The notes under the pieces: generated by a model | Seen by the model: the letters and a program-made list of their open reading frames with translations, nothing else | What the model was told of the DNA's origin: nothing | The model's database searches: none | Translations under genes and position numbers: made by a program | Assembly (NCBI RefSeq): GCF_025370935.1 | Contig: NC_133501.1 | Coordinates: 4,849,804-4,913,803, forward strand | Reading direction: 5' to 3' | Length of the DNA: 64,000 bases | Source: Choristoneura fumiferana | Lineage: Eukaryota > Arthropoda > Insecta > Lepidoptera > Tortricidae | In this document: positions 22,741 through 36,500 of the stretch, piece after piece | How positions within the stretch are numbered: position 1 is the first letter of the stretch | Layout of the letters: each line of letters opens with the position of its first letter

Positions 22741-24150
22741 TCGGTACCTGGGCAGCTTCATCCGTGACGACAATCGAGTCGAGACTAGGCTTGAGTCGGT
22801 CCTGAGCTAAGAACTAAAAAGAATGAATTCCCATCGCGGATCGAAAAGAACTAGTTCCTCGTAAACGATCTTAATCGGTCTCGGTCTTGGTCCGTGCTCC
22901 TTTGGCTCCGGAGCTAAAACGGAGCGGGAGCTGTAAGTGAGCGAGTGAACGAGGAAACGAATAGGTAAAGAGCGGAGCGGACGGCATTGCGCGGTGCTCG
23001 GTCGATGTGAACGAGACAAATAGTATTATTTCAAAGCGTATCCTGCTCAAGTGCGAGAGAGACGCATGTATTTTACATTGTACATTGTCCGCTTGTTTGA
23101 TGATACCAAAGAACCATACTTAGAAACCCGGTTAAACGAAACTACGACAACAAATAAATATTTGATTGTTTTTATTTGATTACAACGTTATATTTTTATT
23201 ATACTCCTTATTTTTTTACATTCCGATCAGCTCCCAGTTCAGTTCATGACCGACTCGAGTCTAAACTCGCTCCCTTCCCTTTCCTTTTCCCTGTTTCGGT
23301 CGGAGCCGCTCCTCGGAGCTAAAGGAACTAAAGGAACTAAAAGACCGAACTAGTTCATTTGACCGATTGACCGAGATCGGAGCGCTCCCTTTAAAGACCG
23401 AGCGGGCGTAACTCTACTCGAGACTGAAATTTCCTCTCGAATTGCAAAGGCGGCGGCGTCTTTTGGATCGCTTCGTGGTAGAGTTTGGGACTCGCATGAC
23501 CGCCGCTTGCGCACGAAAATATCTGTGTATAAAGCGATCATTCTGCCAATCTTACTATATGCCACAGAAACTTGGGGCCTTTATAAAAGTGACATAAAGC
23601 GTCGCGATGCCTTGCATATGAAGTGCTTAAGATCTATCGCATTAAGTGGCGGGACCGAGTCCCAAACACTGAAATCCTCAGGCGAACCAATCTCAATAGC
23701 ATTGAGTATTTGTTAATTAAAGGACAGCTAGGGTGGTGCGGACTCCTTGTGCGTATGAAACATGGTAGACTCCCTAAGGCCGTCTTTTAATCTCAATTAA
23801 AAAAAGGAAAGCGGACTCCGGGAGGCCAGCTCTTGCGTTACAGGGACGTCTTAAAGCGCCACCTTACCGCATGTAACATCCCATGCGAGAGTTGGGAAGA
23901 TCTCGCGAAGCAGAGACTGGAATGGCGCAGCTCTGTAAATAAGGCTCCCGCAAATTTTGAGACGCATCGCTTGGAACACCTGGATGCCAAACGTCTTACT
24001 ATAAAGACCCGCCCGAGACCTTCCTACACTTACACGTATAATGATAGTGGTCAATTACATTGCGCGCCCTGTAATAGGACCTTTAAGACTAAGTTTGGCT
24101 TTGCCAGCCATATTCGGGCACATAATAAACAAGCCTAAAGGTTCGCCTTT
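22741..24150 (+). pseudogene. LINE polymerase 3' part with terminal C2H2 finger, interrupted
   Basis: 22741-22785 encodes FRYLGSFIRDDNRVE. After the hAT-like insertion, 23425 onward continues EISSRIAKAAASFGSLRGR, then YKAIILPILLYATETWGLYK, typical of the region after the reverse-transcriptase palm in LINEs. After frameshifts, 23833-24138 encodes KRLTIKTRPRPSYTY and a final finger with CAPC and HIRAH. A dead, 5'-truncated copy. Confidence 0.65.
22786..23416. mobile_element. hAT-like non-autonomous element inside the LINE
   Basis: 631 bp beginning TAGGCTTGAG and ending ACTCTA, flanked by gtcgagac (22778-22785) and ctcgagac (23417-23424), an 8-bp target duplication with one mismatch. The LINE frame continues directly across it. 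Internal arms include inverted aactagttc words. hAT superfamily is inferred from the 8-bp duplication. Confidence 0.5.
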
Positions 24151-24177
24151 GTCGGACACGACATGGAGGACATCATT

Positions 24178-24412
24178 CTTCGATTCCCGGCCGGGGCAGA
24201 TATTTGTATGAATACCTAATACGAATGATTGTTCTCGGGTCTTGGATGTTTATTATGTATTTAAGTAAGTATTTATCTATATAAGTATGTTTATCCGTTG
24301 CCTAGTATCCATAGTACAAGCTTTGCTTAGTTTGGGACTAGGTAAATTGGTATCAAGTGTCCCATGATATTTATTTATTTATTATTACATAGGTACCTGT
24401 GAGATAGAGGAA
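24178..24412 (+). mobile_element. SINE 3' part, unbroken
   Basis: Same SINE as at 22088 and as the full-length copy at 29397-29632 (minus). Landmarks: atccgttgcctagtatccat and a TTTATTTATTTATT tail. It lacks the tRNA-like A box, so it is 5'-truncated. Confidence 0.65.
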
Positions 24413-24443
24413 AGGAATACACTCATGTATAGGTAATTATAAA

Positions 24444-24449
24444 TTTATT
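24444..24449 (-). terminator. Polyadenylation signal of gene B
   Basis: AATAAA on the minus strand, 39 bp after the stop codon. Confidence 0.55.
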
Positions 24450-24487
24450 TTCGACAATATCCACGTTCTTCTCCGGCCATGGATAGT

Positions 24488-24501
24488 TTAAACACCAAAA
24501 C
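24488..24501 (-). CDS. Gene B last coding exon
   Basis: Acceptor tttttctttcag, then GFGV and TAA. The 3' UTR continues to the AATAAA about 40 bp further on. Confidence 0.62.
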
Positions 24502-27500
24502 CTGAAAGAAAAATGGATTTATGAGACTCGGTAATTATAAACATAAATTATCACGTGTGCTCACGATTTTAGATCCATGGTGGCTTATGCTGCTTTGGGC
24601 TTATAACTTCTAAATTGCATTTTACCTTTTTATCAATATTCCCGGATCTCAAAACTTCTTGGTCTCAAAATACCTAAATTGCAGAATGCCTAATTTTGTT
24701 TTCTTATAACACCGGAATCTTAATATGGCTGAATTTCAAAATACCTGAGTCTCATAATAGGTGTAACTTCAAAATCACTTTCATGGCAAAAAAAAATATA
24801 TGCTTAAACAACCGAAAGTTAAAAAAAATTAGGCGTTATGCCTTTTGGATGTTTTCGGTTTGAGTTGTTTTAATATGGTGTCATTTCTGTCATTCGGTAT
24901 TTGAATGAATTGTGCATTTCAATCTTTAGGTATTTAGAGAATATGACATTGACGAGACAATTTGACATTTTAGGTATTATGAGCCCGTGGTAATTTAAAA
25001 ATTAGGGGTATTAGTGAATAAGGTATTATGAGATTTAGTGGTTTTAAGTCCAAAGCCTTTGACTTCGAAATTCATGTGCGGAATCACCATTTGAAATTTA
25101 CCACGAGCTTTACGGTGAAGTTATAAATATGATAACATTTGATATAAGTATGTTGCTATTATGTTAGCTTAGTCATAAACTAGGTTGTTCATATTTGAAC
25201 ATGAAACTACCGTCAGTCTCACTCATATGAAATGATATTGTATACGGATAACTCACGTCTTAAATCGAGTTTAGCTGGACATGTTTCGGGCTAATTCGTA
25301 TCCCGAAACCTATGTCGAAGGGCTACAAATTAGCCCGAAACATGTCGAGAGAAACTCGAATTAAGACGTGAGTTATCCGTTACAATATCATTTAATATAG
25401 GTTGTACATATTGATCTCATGCAGTAGGATACCATACAATACAATACAATACAATAACTCCTAGACTACGTATACTATTTTTCATTCTGTATTAACGAAT
25501 CATTAATTTTCACCGATTAAATCAAAATTAATTGCATGTTTATAACGTTGATTGAGTATCTAAGGGTTGGAGACCTGGTGACCTGTCACACAGGTCATCA
25601 CCACGGTTTTCTATCGTTTGCCCGAACTTCATATGCCCGAATGTATCGTTTTCTAGAATTTTCATTTGCCATAAAGTAATTTATTTCTGAAATACAATTT
25701 TCTTCAGAGTTAATATTAAACTAACCTAACCTAACCACTGCATTCTATATGATTACATTTAAAAAAATCCTGAAAACAGCACGGTTCTATATATTTTATG
25801 GCAAACGTTGGTATGGCAAGTGAAATTCGGGCAAATGAAATTCGGACAAGTAAAGGTAAACGCTTCACCACACTAGTATCATTGTCTTTTTGTTTGTATA
25901 ATTTGAATTTTAAAGCGCATTGGTGTTTACTGTAATGCTGTAATTTATTGTTGTAATAAATAAATAAATAAATAATCATCATCATGATCATCATCTCAGC
26001 CTATATACGTCCCACTGCTGGGCACTGTCTGTCTGCCTGTCTGTCTGTCCGTCCGCGGCTTTGCTCAGGGACTATCAATGCCAGAAAACTGTAATTTTGC
26101 ACGAATATGTATGTAAACTATGCCGACAAAATGGTACAATAAAATTTTCGAAATTGTTTTTTTTGTGTACCTCCCTTAGACGTAAAGTGGGGGTGATTTT
26201 TTTTTTCGTATCCAACCTTATAGTGTGGGGTATCGTTGGATAGGTCTTTTAAAATCATTAGGGGGGTTGCTAAAACGGTTTTTCGATTCAGCGATTTGTT
26301 TGAAAAAATAACTTACCGCCTAAGCCTGGGATGCTACCGACAGAACCTGAAACAATTTGTGTTCGTTATTTATAAAGCAGTACTTACCTGGGCGAACGAG
26401 CTTTGCTCGGGCTAAAACTCGATAGCAAGCATTTTCCCAGAGATAAGACCAAGCTAGATCGATTTTTCATCCCTGGAAACCTACATACCAAATTTCATCG
26501 AAATCGTTGAAGCTGTTCTCGGAAACAAGAATTGCTCGTTTAAAGGTATTAGATTAGATAGATAGATATTAGATAATCCTAGAACTGGATCAACTAATAT
26601 GAAGATTCAGCCACAGATAGAGCGGTCTCTCGCTGGGGAGCCAACTCTACACGCCATCGATCACGCAACTCATCTGCTCACAGTCCCCCGACTGATCGCA
26701 TGATAGTATTAAAAAAAAAAGAAAAATGATATTAGATAATCATCATCATCCCAGCCTATATACGTCCCACTGCAGGGCACAGGCCTCCCCTCAGATAAAT
26801 GAAGGGTAAATCGTTAGTAACTGTCCACCCTCCAGTAACTGGCCATGTTATACAAAAACAACAGAATCTTAAGAATCTTAAGTAGAATTCTTATTTTTCT
26901 GTTTTTTCTGTGCATCTATATTTCAGTTTGTATTTTCAATTTAGGTTTTACGGGATGACCGTGAAAGTAAAAATTTGGAATTGAAATAAAAAATACAAAA
27001 AGATTCCAAAAAACAATCTTAATGTCACTTAGACATTTTTGTAGGAAAATGACTGATACAGGTCATTTTCATATTTGTGTGAAGAGTATTTAAATAAGTA
27101 ACACATTGCAGAATAAATTTCATTCACTCATTCAATCCATTCGTGCCAGTTCTTGTGAATAGATCTGTATACTTGTAAAGGTATCTTAGGGCCTTTCCAC
27201 ACTACGTTTTTTACGCCCTGACGATGCGCGTTTTGATGCGGTCGTCCTCTGCGCGTTTTCATCAAAAGGTGGCAGGGGAGTTGGGCCTCCGGATCTCCCA
27301 ATCACCTTTTACCACTTGCTGGCTGCATTGGTTACATAGGGCTCTACCACATGAAAAACTATATTTACTTCTATTAAAGAATATTGTTTTTCTTCGTTTC
27401 TTGTATTACAAACCTGCATCAGATGAACCTGAAAAACAAAGAATTCAAAATATTAGATACTTAATTAATTGAACCAAGCCTTGCTCTGCGATCTATATCG

Positions 27501-30500
27501 AAGTTATCTGGCTATCAGAGACAATTATTTTATGAGTGAAAACTTCTTTATCTTTCAAATTCAAAGTCAGTCACTTTGATGACTGTACTTGCATTGTCAA
27601 AATTTAGTATACACTAAATTTCAAGTCATTTATAATTTAGTATAAGTACTCTGAATATACAGTTGATCAATCCAAATGGGTCAGTGGGGAGATGTCAGAA
27701 ACTATGAGAGATAACGAAATCTGGTCTTAGGAATCATGGCTTCGATTTTAGATTTAGTAAAAATGGCATTTTTTTTTTGTTTTAACTCATAGATAACCGG
27801 GAATCGAATCTGGTCAAAATCTTTGTAAACTATGTCATAAATTCTGCACATTTTTTTCGTTGTTATTGTTGATGGTGTGATTCATTAGTAAAAAGAAACA
27901 GATTTTACTAGCTTTTGTTTAACATGCAATTTATGTATGTGTGTATTTGACGCATTCTCAGTAGTCGAATCGACTTAGAATTTGGCATACTTATATGTAA
28001 ATCTGGTGACAATACAATAATCTGTTAGTGACATCATAGTGGTCCGGCCACGATCGTCGTTGTTGACTGTACTTGCATAATCACCTAAACTACATTTCCA
28101 TACCAAATTTCAACTCGATTCCATTAGCCGTTGAGAAGTTCCGTCCTGCGGAGATGATCCTGGCCGGACCTCAAGGATGTCACTACCTTTGGTTCCATCC
28201 TACGGAGACTCCTCAGGATGGAACTCCTCAACGGTTGACGGCAATTACTTCAAATTTGGTACGGAAATGTAGTTTAGATGACAATGCAAGTACAATCAAC
28301 AAAAAGGACAGAAAAAAATTGTTTTGAGCAATACAGTCATGTAACTTACCACTTGACAAGACTTTTGAAGCGGTGCCGGTTGGATCTGAAATATTAATTT
28401 GATCAAGTTAATAAAAACCTCGGGATGTCATCAAATTATTCACAGAATACTCGTACTAGGTAGTGAAGCATTAGAGAAGCGGTGTGGCGCCATGACAATT
28501 CGATTGAATTGAATTCTCACCGTACTCTCATTCTGAGAGGAGGCCTGTGCCCAGCCGTGGGATGAATATAGGCTGGGATGATAATGATAAATCATCATGC
28601 ATTTCACGACTTCAGACCCTTATATAACAAACGGATGTAAGTATATAAAAAAAAACTTGCCGAAATGAGGCAAATTGCCTTAAAGTTGAACGATGTGCCC
28701 TATTTATGAACGAATTGACCCCCAAAAGATGAACTAATATATTGATAGTAATGCCCTGATCACACGTACCGAGTAGAGTGGCGAGAGAGTGTCCTCGGCC
28801 GAGTGCTCGGTTCGTGTGTAGGTACTATGTGACGAGTACTCGGCCTAGTACTCGGCCGAGCAAAATGGCGAGCGAGCCACTCGGACCCTGGACAAGTGGA
28901 AGTAGTATTTTTAAACATGAAACTACCGTGAGACTCACTCATATTCTCGCGTTGCTCCGAAGACGAAGGGCTACGGATTAGCTCGAAACATGTCGAGCTA
29001 AACTCGATTTAAGACGTGAGTTATCCGGGTCAATATATTTAATAGTAGAAAGTAGTATTTTCCATATGATAAATGTTATAACTATATTATAGACAATGAT
29101 TGGAATGTCATCCTGTACAATGTAATAAATAAAATGCAAATTGAACAAATCAGCCTTTATTGTTCCATTTTGTTTAGAGGCTCCGACACGGGCCATCATT
29201 TTCGTGTAATATGTGGCCGGCCACTATTTGCGTCTTGCTTTAGTTCGCACACAAGAGCAAGATGCAAACAGTTGCCAGCCACACATTTCACGAAAATTAT
29301 GGACGCGTAAAAAGCCTTTTTATTATAATCAATATTTTAATAACAATCATAATCATTTGGTTAATCTTAGCTATATCTTGCTTATGCTAGCATTTATAAA
29401 TAAATATCAAATAAATATCATGGGACATTTGACACCAATTGACCTAGTCCCAAACTAAGCAAAGCTTTTACTATGGATACTAGGCAACGGATAAACATAC
29501 TTATATAGATAAATACATACTTAAATACATATAACGTGCTATTCACACAAATATCTGCCCCGGCCGGGATTCGAACCCAGGACCTCAAACTTCGTAGTCA
29601 GGTTCTCTAACCACTTAGCCATCCGGTCGTCTAAACCTATACTACTATTATTAACATACTATTATATTATACTATTATTAACAGCCTTTTATCACATACT
29701 AATCGACTAATGTGTATGAATAACTTTTCAAAACTTTGGTAAATTGCCAACTATCCCGCCTTGACATGCTATTGTTTTTAAAAGCTTAATATTATAATTA
29801 CTGATAAGTCCGCTGTAATTATTAAGACGTATGTGCTTTTTATCACAAAAAAGAAATCATTAAAAAGTAATAGTGCTTTTTTTAAATAAAGTTTTCAGTA
29901 AACTTCAATAGTCAGATATTATACATCTATAAGTATTTATATTAAACAGCTTATTCACATACATTGAGATCAAAGTTAGTTTCAATGAAGTTTAGTATCC
30001 CTCGTCTGCCTACTTGAGGTGCAGTTAACTTTTTTTTCACGTCAGTAATGGCCACCTCAGTTAGATCAACGGTAAACGGTTCTACGAAGTTTATTAAGTT
30101 ATCTAATTTACTCGACTTCTTCCTTATAAACCTAAATCACATTCTTCCACAATACCCACAAAGTAACGGTTTCTCTTATTTTTTTTAAATTCGACAACTG
30201 TTACCGTCGTATTAAAGTAGTATAAGTGTCAGAGGGACCGCACGACACGAACTTCGAGTTTCGAGTTACGTAGTAGCCCTGCTGTCATGGTATTATATTT
30301 TTCACCTCGGCGAAGTGTTGCTGCATTATGAAAAAATATTCCCAACCGTCTAAAATGTGCCACGATTTAATTATTACGGTTTTTTAGGCCAAACGTTCAA
30401 CTTCTGGGTGTTGTTCATCTTTTGGGTTCACTACTATTATATGTAAATCTGGACAATACAATAATCTGGTAGTGACATCATAGCGGTCCGGCCACGATCG

Positions 30501-33500
30501 TCGTTGTTGACTGTACTTGCATAATCACCTAAACTACATTTCCATACCAAATTTCAAGTCGATTCCATTAGCCGATGAGGAGTTCCGTCCTGCGGAGATG
30601 ATCCTGGCCGGACCTCAAGGATGTCACTACATTTGGTTCCATCCTACGGAGACTCCTCAGGATGGAACTCCTCAACGGTTGACGGCAATTACTTCAAATT
30701 TGGTACGGAAATGTAGTTTGGATGACAATGCAAGTACAATCAACAAAAGTACAGAAAAAAAAAATGTTTTGAGCAATACAGTCATGTAACTTACCCATTT
30801 CTGCGGCTTGTCCAATCATGTTGGTTGGATCTGAAATATTAATTTGATCAAGTTAATAAAAACCTCGGGATGTCATCAAATTATTCACAGAATACTCGTA
30901 CTAGGTAGTGAAGCATTAGACGTGGCGCCATAACAATTCGATTGAATTGAATTCTCACCGTACTCACATTCTGAGAGGAGGCCTGTGCCCAGCCGTGGGA
31001 TGAATATAGGCTGGGATGATAATGATAAATCATCATCATCGTCATATTATTATTCTGTGTTATGTTATTTTCATGTGTTTTTATGTACAATAACATTACT
31101 GTAGAGGCCATGAAGTAAGGGATTGATGGACGAGTTCGGGGTAGACGGCCGAGTCGTAGACGAGGCCGGATAAAACGAGTCCAGCAATCCCTGGTCTGGC
31201 CGGGGCTTGTATAGTGCTTTTCTCAAACAATGTGAGGAAATACTTCATCCATCCATCCATCCATCCATCCGTCTGTCCGTCCGTCCGTCCGTCCGTCCGT
31301 CCGTCCGTCCATCCGTCCATCCGTCTAACCATCCGTCCATCCGTCTAACCATCCGTCCATCCGTCTAACCATCCGTCCGTCCATCGCATCGCATCGCATT
31401 GCATCGCAGTATCGCAAATGCTCACAGAGTAGTGGTGGTTCGCTGTTCGTAATTTTTCCTTTGTCAGTTTAATGTTAGTAAGCAAATTTAAAAAGTTAGA
31501 GCAGCGGACAATTATAGATTTTCATACATACTTCATGGCCTAGGCCAAGAAGTTATGTAGGGAGGTGGTAGGAAGCCATAAATGAGAAACTTCATGTCTC
31601 CATTTCGTGACATTAACGCATAAATTTCCGAGCATGTTTGAGAAAAGAGTTTTACAATACAATACAAAACAATAAATTCTGACCGGGTTCAGTGGCGTAG
31701 CTAGGTGGATAAGGGCCCCGGTGCATAGGGGAAGAATTGGGCCCTCACCCCCCCCCCCTTTCCACATACATAGCTTGAACTTATAGGAATAAGAATAGGA
31801 TACAAATTAACGCACGTTAAAAGAGCACCTGGCGATATACCTGCAGGGCTACTACGAAAACCAAAACTCGTAGTTTGTATCGTACCGTCCCTCTCTCTCT
31901 CGTATTAAATAGTATTAGTGCCAGAGGGACCGCACGACACGAACTTCGAGTTTCGTAGTAGCCCTGGTACGCAGTGAGCGAAATAAGGACCAAATTGGCG
32001 GGGAGCAGTGGGGGACGCGGGAGGGGGCGTAGGAGGCTTGTTAGTTGACAGATGCGCGAACGTATCCCCTCCACTAGCCACTCAGAGCTGTTTTTACGTG
32101 CGTTGACTTCTACAGTGAGTTTTTTTTTTATTCGCCCATAAACATCTGCAACACCAGGGGTATTGCAGATGCGTTGCCAACCTAGAGGGCTAAGATGGAA
32201 TACCTCAAGTGCTAGTAATTTCACCGGCTGTCTTACTCTCCACGCCGAAACACAACAGCAAGATGGTGGTAGCAACTTATATTCCTTATTTTTTTTCTTT
32301 TATGGTCCTCTCTTTTCAAAGCTTAGGTTAGAGGGCCCCTGAGCTCCGGGGCCCTGGTGCACTGCACTGCCTGGCCCTACGATAGCTACGCCACTGACCG
32401 GGTTGCCAAACTTGGCATTGATCACTTTTTTACAATGTGGTCTAATTCCAAAACCATTTCGAGACATTTTGTAAAAAAATACTGATTGATCGTGAGTATA
32501 TTTGCAAAATAACTAACTAATTTAACCTTTGTTTGACTTTCATCGTAAATAAACGTTATATAACTAATCCGCCTAATTCTGAATCTTTAAGAATCTTTAA
32601 GATCTTTTTTTAAGGAAACAGATATCCTAACCCTGCCGTCGCTTTATGTTTTTGAAATAATCATGTATGTTAGGAAGAACATATGTGATTTTCCCACTAA
32701 CGTCGATAAGCCAAAGGCTACTAGAAACACAGGGAAGCTTAAAGTTCCATCTTACAGACTGGCTAAAACCAAAAAGTCTTTTCTGGGAAATTGCATACGT
32801 TTTTATAATAAAATTCCAAAAAATATTATAAATGAAACGGATACAAAATTCAGATCTATTGTCAAGAAGACATTAATATCAAAGGCGTATTATAAAGTTA
32901 ATGATTATATCATGGACAGGGATATTTGGAAATAATTCCGATCCGCATTAGCGATCCCTTCAAATAGCGAACCTACTGTGTTAAAAATAAAGTTGTGTTT
33001 AATACTTGTGATGTATACATATCATTTAATAATATTGTAAATCTGTTTTAAAAAAAATTATATATACCTCGTTGAGTTTCTTGCCGGATTCTTCTCAGCA
33101 GAGGTTTTTCCGAACCGGTGGTAGATTTTTTTTGACATTCATAACTGCTTGTTATAGCCTAAATTGAATGAAGATATTTTGACTTTGACTTTGACTTTGA
33201 CTTTGGACTAAAATTTGGACCTTGATAAAATTGTACAGCATTCTCGGACCCTACTTAAAACTAATTGCCGACCCTAGTGCAGGGCTTTTTGTTATGTAAA
33301 TTTTAACCCAAAAGATAAAAAAAAACTCACCCATGTTTGCCTGGCAGGCAGCCAAGCCGACCTGAAATTGACAGCCATACTTTAAATGTTATAAATATAA
33401 ACCATAATATAAATGGTAATTTCTCCACTAATTGGAAAATCGTTTTCCTTGGCTTTTTTTAGGAAAAACGTGTTGAGATAAATGTCAAAAAAATGTTTTT

Positions 33501-36500
33501 GTGTTTAAAAACTACCATATTTTTAAACTTGTCTAATATTATACCAAAAATAAAACTACCTATTTAATTACAATTTTTCAAACACCCCAAAAAACAGTCC
33601 TCTGACGTCCCCAACCCAGACTTTGATAAGTATCAGGTAATATTAGCCATGTGCTACAATTTACCAAGATTTTATTAACATTTTAATCAAACAAGGTCCC
33701 AAGAGTACAAAAACAGTAGGTACCCTGTTGCCTGCATATGATTAATATAAAAATAATTTAGATTGACATTTGTGCATACATTTATATATTTCTACACAAC
33801 ACTAGCTGCAAATCCATTTTTACTGTTCAATTCATCATAATTTGAAGAGAAAGTTGGCAGGGGACTGTTCCAATTAGTGGATAAATACCCAAATGCGAAA
33901 GTGTGTATGTTTGTCAGTCCTTCACGTCGACACGGAGCGACGGATCAACGTGATTTTTGGCTTAAAGATAGTTTATGGGCCACATGGAGAGTGACATAGG
34001 CTACTTTTTATTCCGGAAAAATGCACAATTTCCGAGGGAACAGCGCACAATAACCCAGTTCCACGCGGCCGAAGTCGCGGGCAATAGCTATTAGCTAGTA
34101 CAAACATTCTTCTTATTAATATACTAACCAATAATATACTAAATAATACCTATTAGTTGTTTATCGCGGGTTCCTGGGGGAGCCTCACCCCTACAGGACG
34201 CGTCCCCAGGTGGCGGATGGGGGAACGCCCATCTCCAGCCGTGAAAATGGTGGGAGAGGGGTAGAAGTGAAATAAAATAGCTTCCGCGGACCAACAGGCC
34301 GGGGAAGGTCACTTCGTTATCAAACCCCTGTTCTTGAGCAGCCCTGACATATCCGGGGTTAAGGTCAGAACAGTGCTGTGAGTGTGGGCTGGCACTCACA
34401 GAAGGGATGGCGGCGGATGAACCCAAATGGGTCAACGGCGGCGCCCACATCTTGAGAAGATGAAGGCCTTGGCGTCAGGTGGCAACCGGCCGTAAAACAC
34501 AGCCAAAACATCATCTCCTTGTACGAATAATGACAGCACAACCATATAATAGATATATAAAGGCTAGGGCGTCCCCCTTAAGCGACGTTGGTGTTTCGAA
34601 TGCGAATATGGCGACTGAAGATAAATGTGATTCGAATGCTAGGGCGTACCCCCGAGGCGACGGTGACAAGAACCACCGTTCGCAGCCAGCACTTAGTAAT
34701 AAGCTTAGATTAGGGACATGGAATTTGGGAACCATGACTGGACGCAGTGCGGAGCTAAGTCAAATACTACATAATAGAAATATAAATATATGTTGTATTC
34801 AGGAGACTAAATGGAAAGGGTCTAAGTCTCGGGAAATTGGCCACGGATTTCAACTAGTTTACCACGGGGTAGATACAAAACGTAATGGGGTAGGTATAAT
34901 CCTGGATCAAAATTTGAAACACAGAATCGTGGGCGTCGAGAGGAAGAGTGACCGATTAATCGCAATCAAACTGGCAATGGACGACCAACCGATCCTCAAC
35001 ATAGTTTCGGCGTACGCACCACAAGTCGGGTGCCCGGCGCTGGAGAAGGAAGCTTTCTGGGAGGATTTCGATGAAATCCTGCAAAGCATTCCAGCGGAAG
35101 AATGCATACACATCGGCGCATATTTGAATGGACATGTGGGAGCCAGTAACGAAGCATTTCCAAACACTCACGGTGGTTACGGTCTTGGAAGAAGAAATCG
35201 GGAAGGGCTGGATATTCTAAATTTCGCCTCAAGATACAATTTTAAAATAGTAAATACACAATTTAGGAAAAAGGAGGAACATCTCATTACATATAAGAGC
35301 GCAAAGTCAGGAACACAAATAGATTATATCATTACAAATATTTATTGAATCAGGCGTTACTTTGCGGAGGTCCATATCAATGAACTAAAATAATTTCCTT
35401 GCTCACCCGCGACCTTACAATAGCTAAGCTTATGCAAAATATGCGTGTTCATGCAGTTCCTCCACCTCCACACTTAAGAACACACACAAATCACAGTTGT
35501 TAGACAACTACTAACAACTGGTAGCATGGTGTACGGTTGTGTCACTCTGAAGATGAGCTCTGTTTGAGTTCGAAACGCGTCAGTTACGGGAAATTACTTA
35601 CCTCCAATGACGCGATTAATTATAGGTGGAAGGAGTATTATGAGCAACTGTTGAATGAGTGGTTCCCAAGTGAAAATCAGATTACATTACCATCTATTGC
35701 AGGGCCGCTTGAATGCATACATCCAATGAAAATTAAACTAGCAATAAGGAAAATGGAACATAACAAAGCCCTTGGTCCGGATAACGTACCGGTCGACATC
35801 TGGAAACTCTTGGGGGAAGACGCCTTACCCTGGTTGACATCATTATTTAATAAAATAGCTTTTGAAGGGAAAATACCAGCGTCGTGGCGCCTAAGCTATT
35901 TATGTCCTTTGTTTAAGAATGTTGCCCAATGCAACAATTACAGGGGTATAAAACTTATGTCACACACCCTCAAATTATGGGAAAGAGTAATTGGCGCACG
36001 GCTAACTGCATTAACAAAACCCACGGCGAACCAGTTCGGGTTTACTACCGGGAGGTCAACAATAGAGGCTATACAAACAATCAGAATACTCATGGAAAAG
36101 CACAGGGTTAATAAAGAAAACCTCTACCTTGTTTTTATCGACCTAGAAAAGGCGTTTGACAAAGTCCCGAGAGAGCTGGTTTGGCAAGCGTTACGCGCAC
36201 AAGAGATCCCAGAGGCATACATCACTCTAATTCAAGATATGTACGATGACGTCAGCACGCAGATAAAGAGCCCAGCAGGGATTAGCGACCCGTTCTATGT
36301 CCGTGTAGGAGTACACCAAGGTTCAACAATAAGTCCACTACTTTTTAACCTTACTATGGACTATATCACGAGGAACATACAAGCGGAAATCCCATGGTGC
36401 ATGTTGTATGCGGATGAAATCGTGCTTGTTGCAAAAAAGGCATCAGAGCTACAAAATACTTTCAACACATGGCTGAGGGAGCTTGAACGGCACGGCCTGC

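Larger units (their letters stand above)
27991..28598. repeat. 600-bp internal repeat around gene B exon 4
   Basis: Direct copy of 30437-31036. Order: tatatgtaaatctgg, a fold-back MITE (about 28064-28300), the exon, then intron up to the common tail (aggaggcctgtgcccagccg ... atcatcat). Confidence 0.85.
27687..32867. repeat. 5.2-kb duplicated block, copy 1
   Basis: Collinear with 58834-64000 in direct orientation, same order throughout and nearly identical, with single-base changes and short indels (for example 14-16 bp around 28132). It covers gene B exons 4 and 3. The true right end is not visible because copy 2 runs to the window edge. Confidence 0.9.

Noticed and set aside
28073..28327. 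Open frame repeated four times (28.1, 30.5, 59.2 and 61.7 kb)
   Set aside because: It lies across a palindromic MITE, is antisense to gene B, and is disrupted by a 16-bp deletion in one copy.
28914..29035. Second hammerhead-like segment (gctcgaaacatgtcgag)
   Set aside because: GAAAC and GTC are present, but the core differs from CUGANGA, four extra bases precede stem II, and stem I does not pair.
31096..31332. Asp-Gly-Trp repeat open frame
   Set aside because: Translation of the CATC/GTCC tetranucleotide array.
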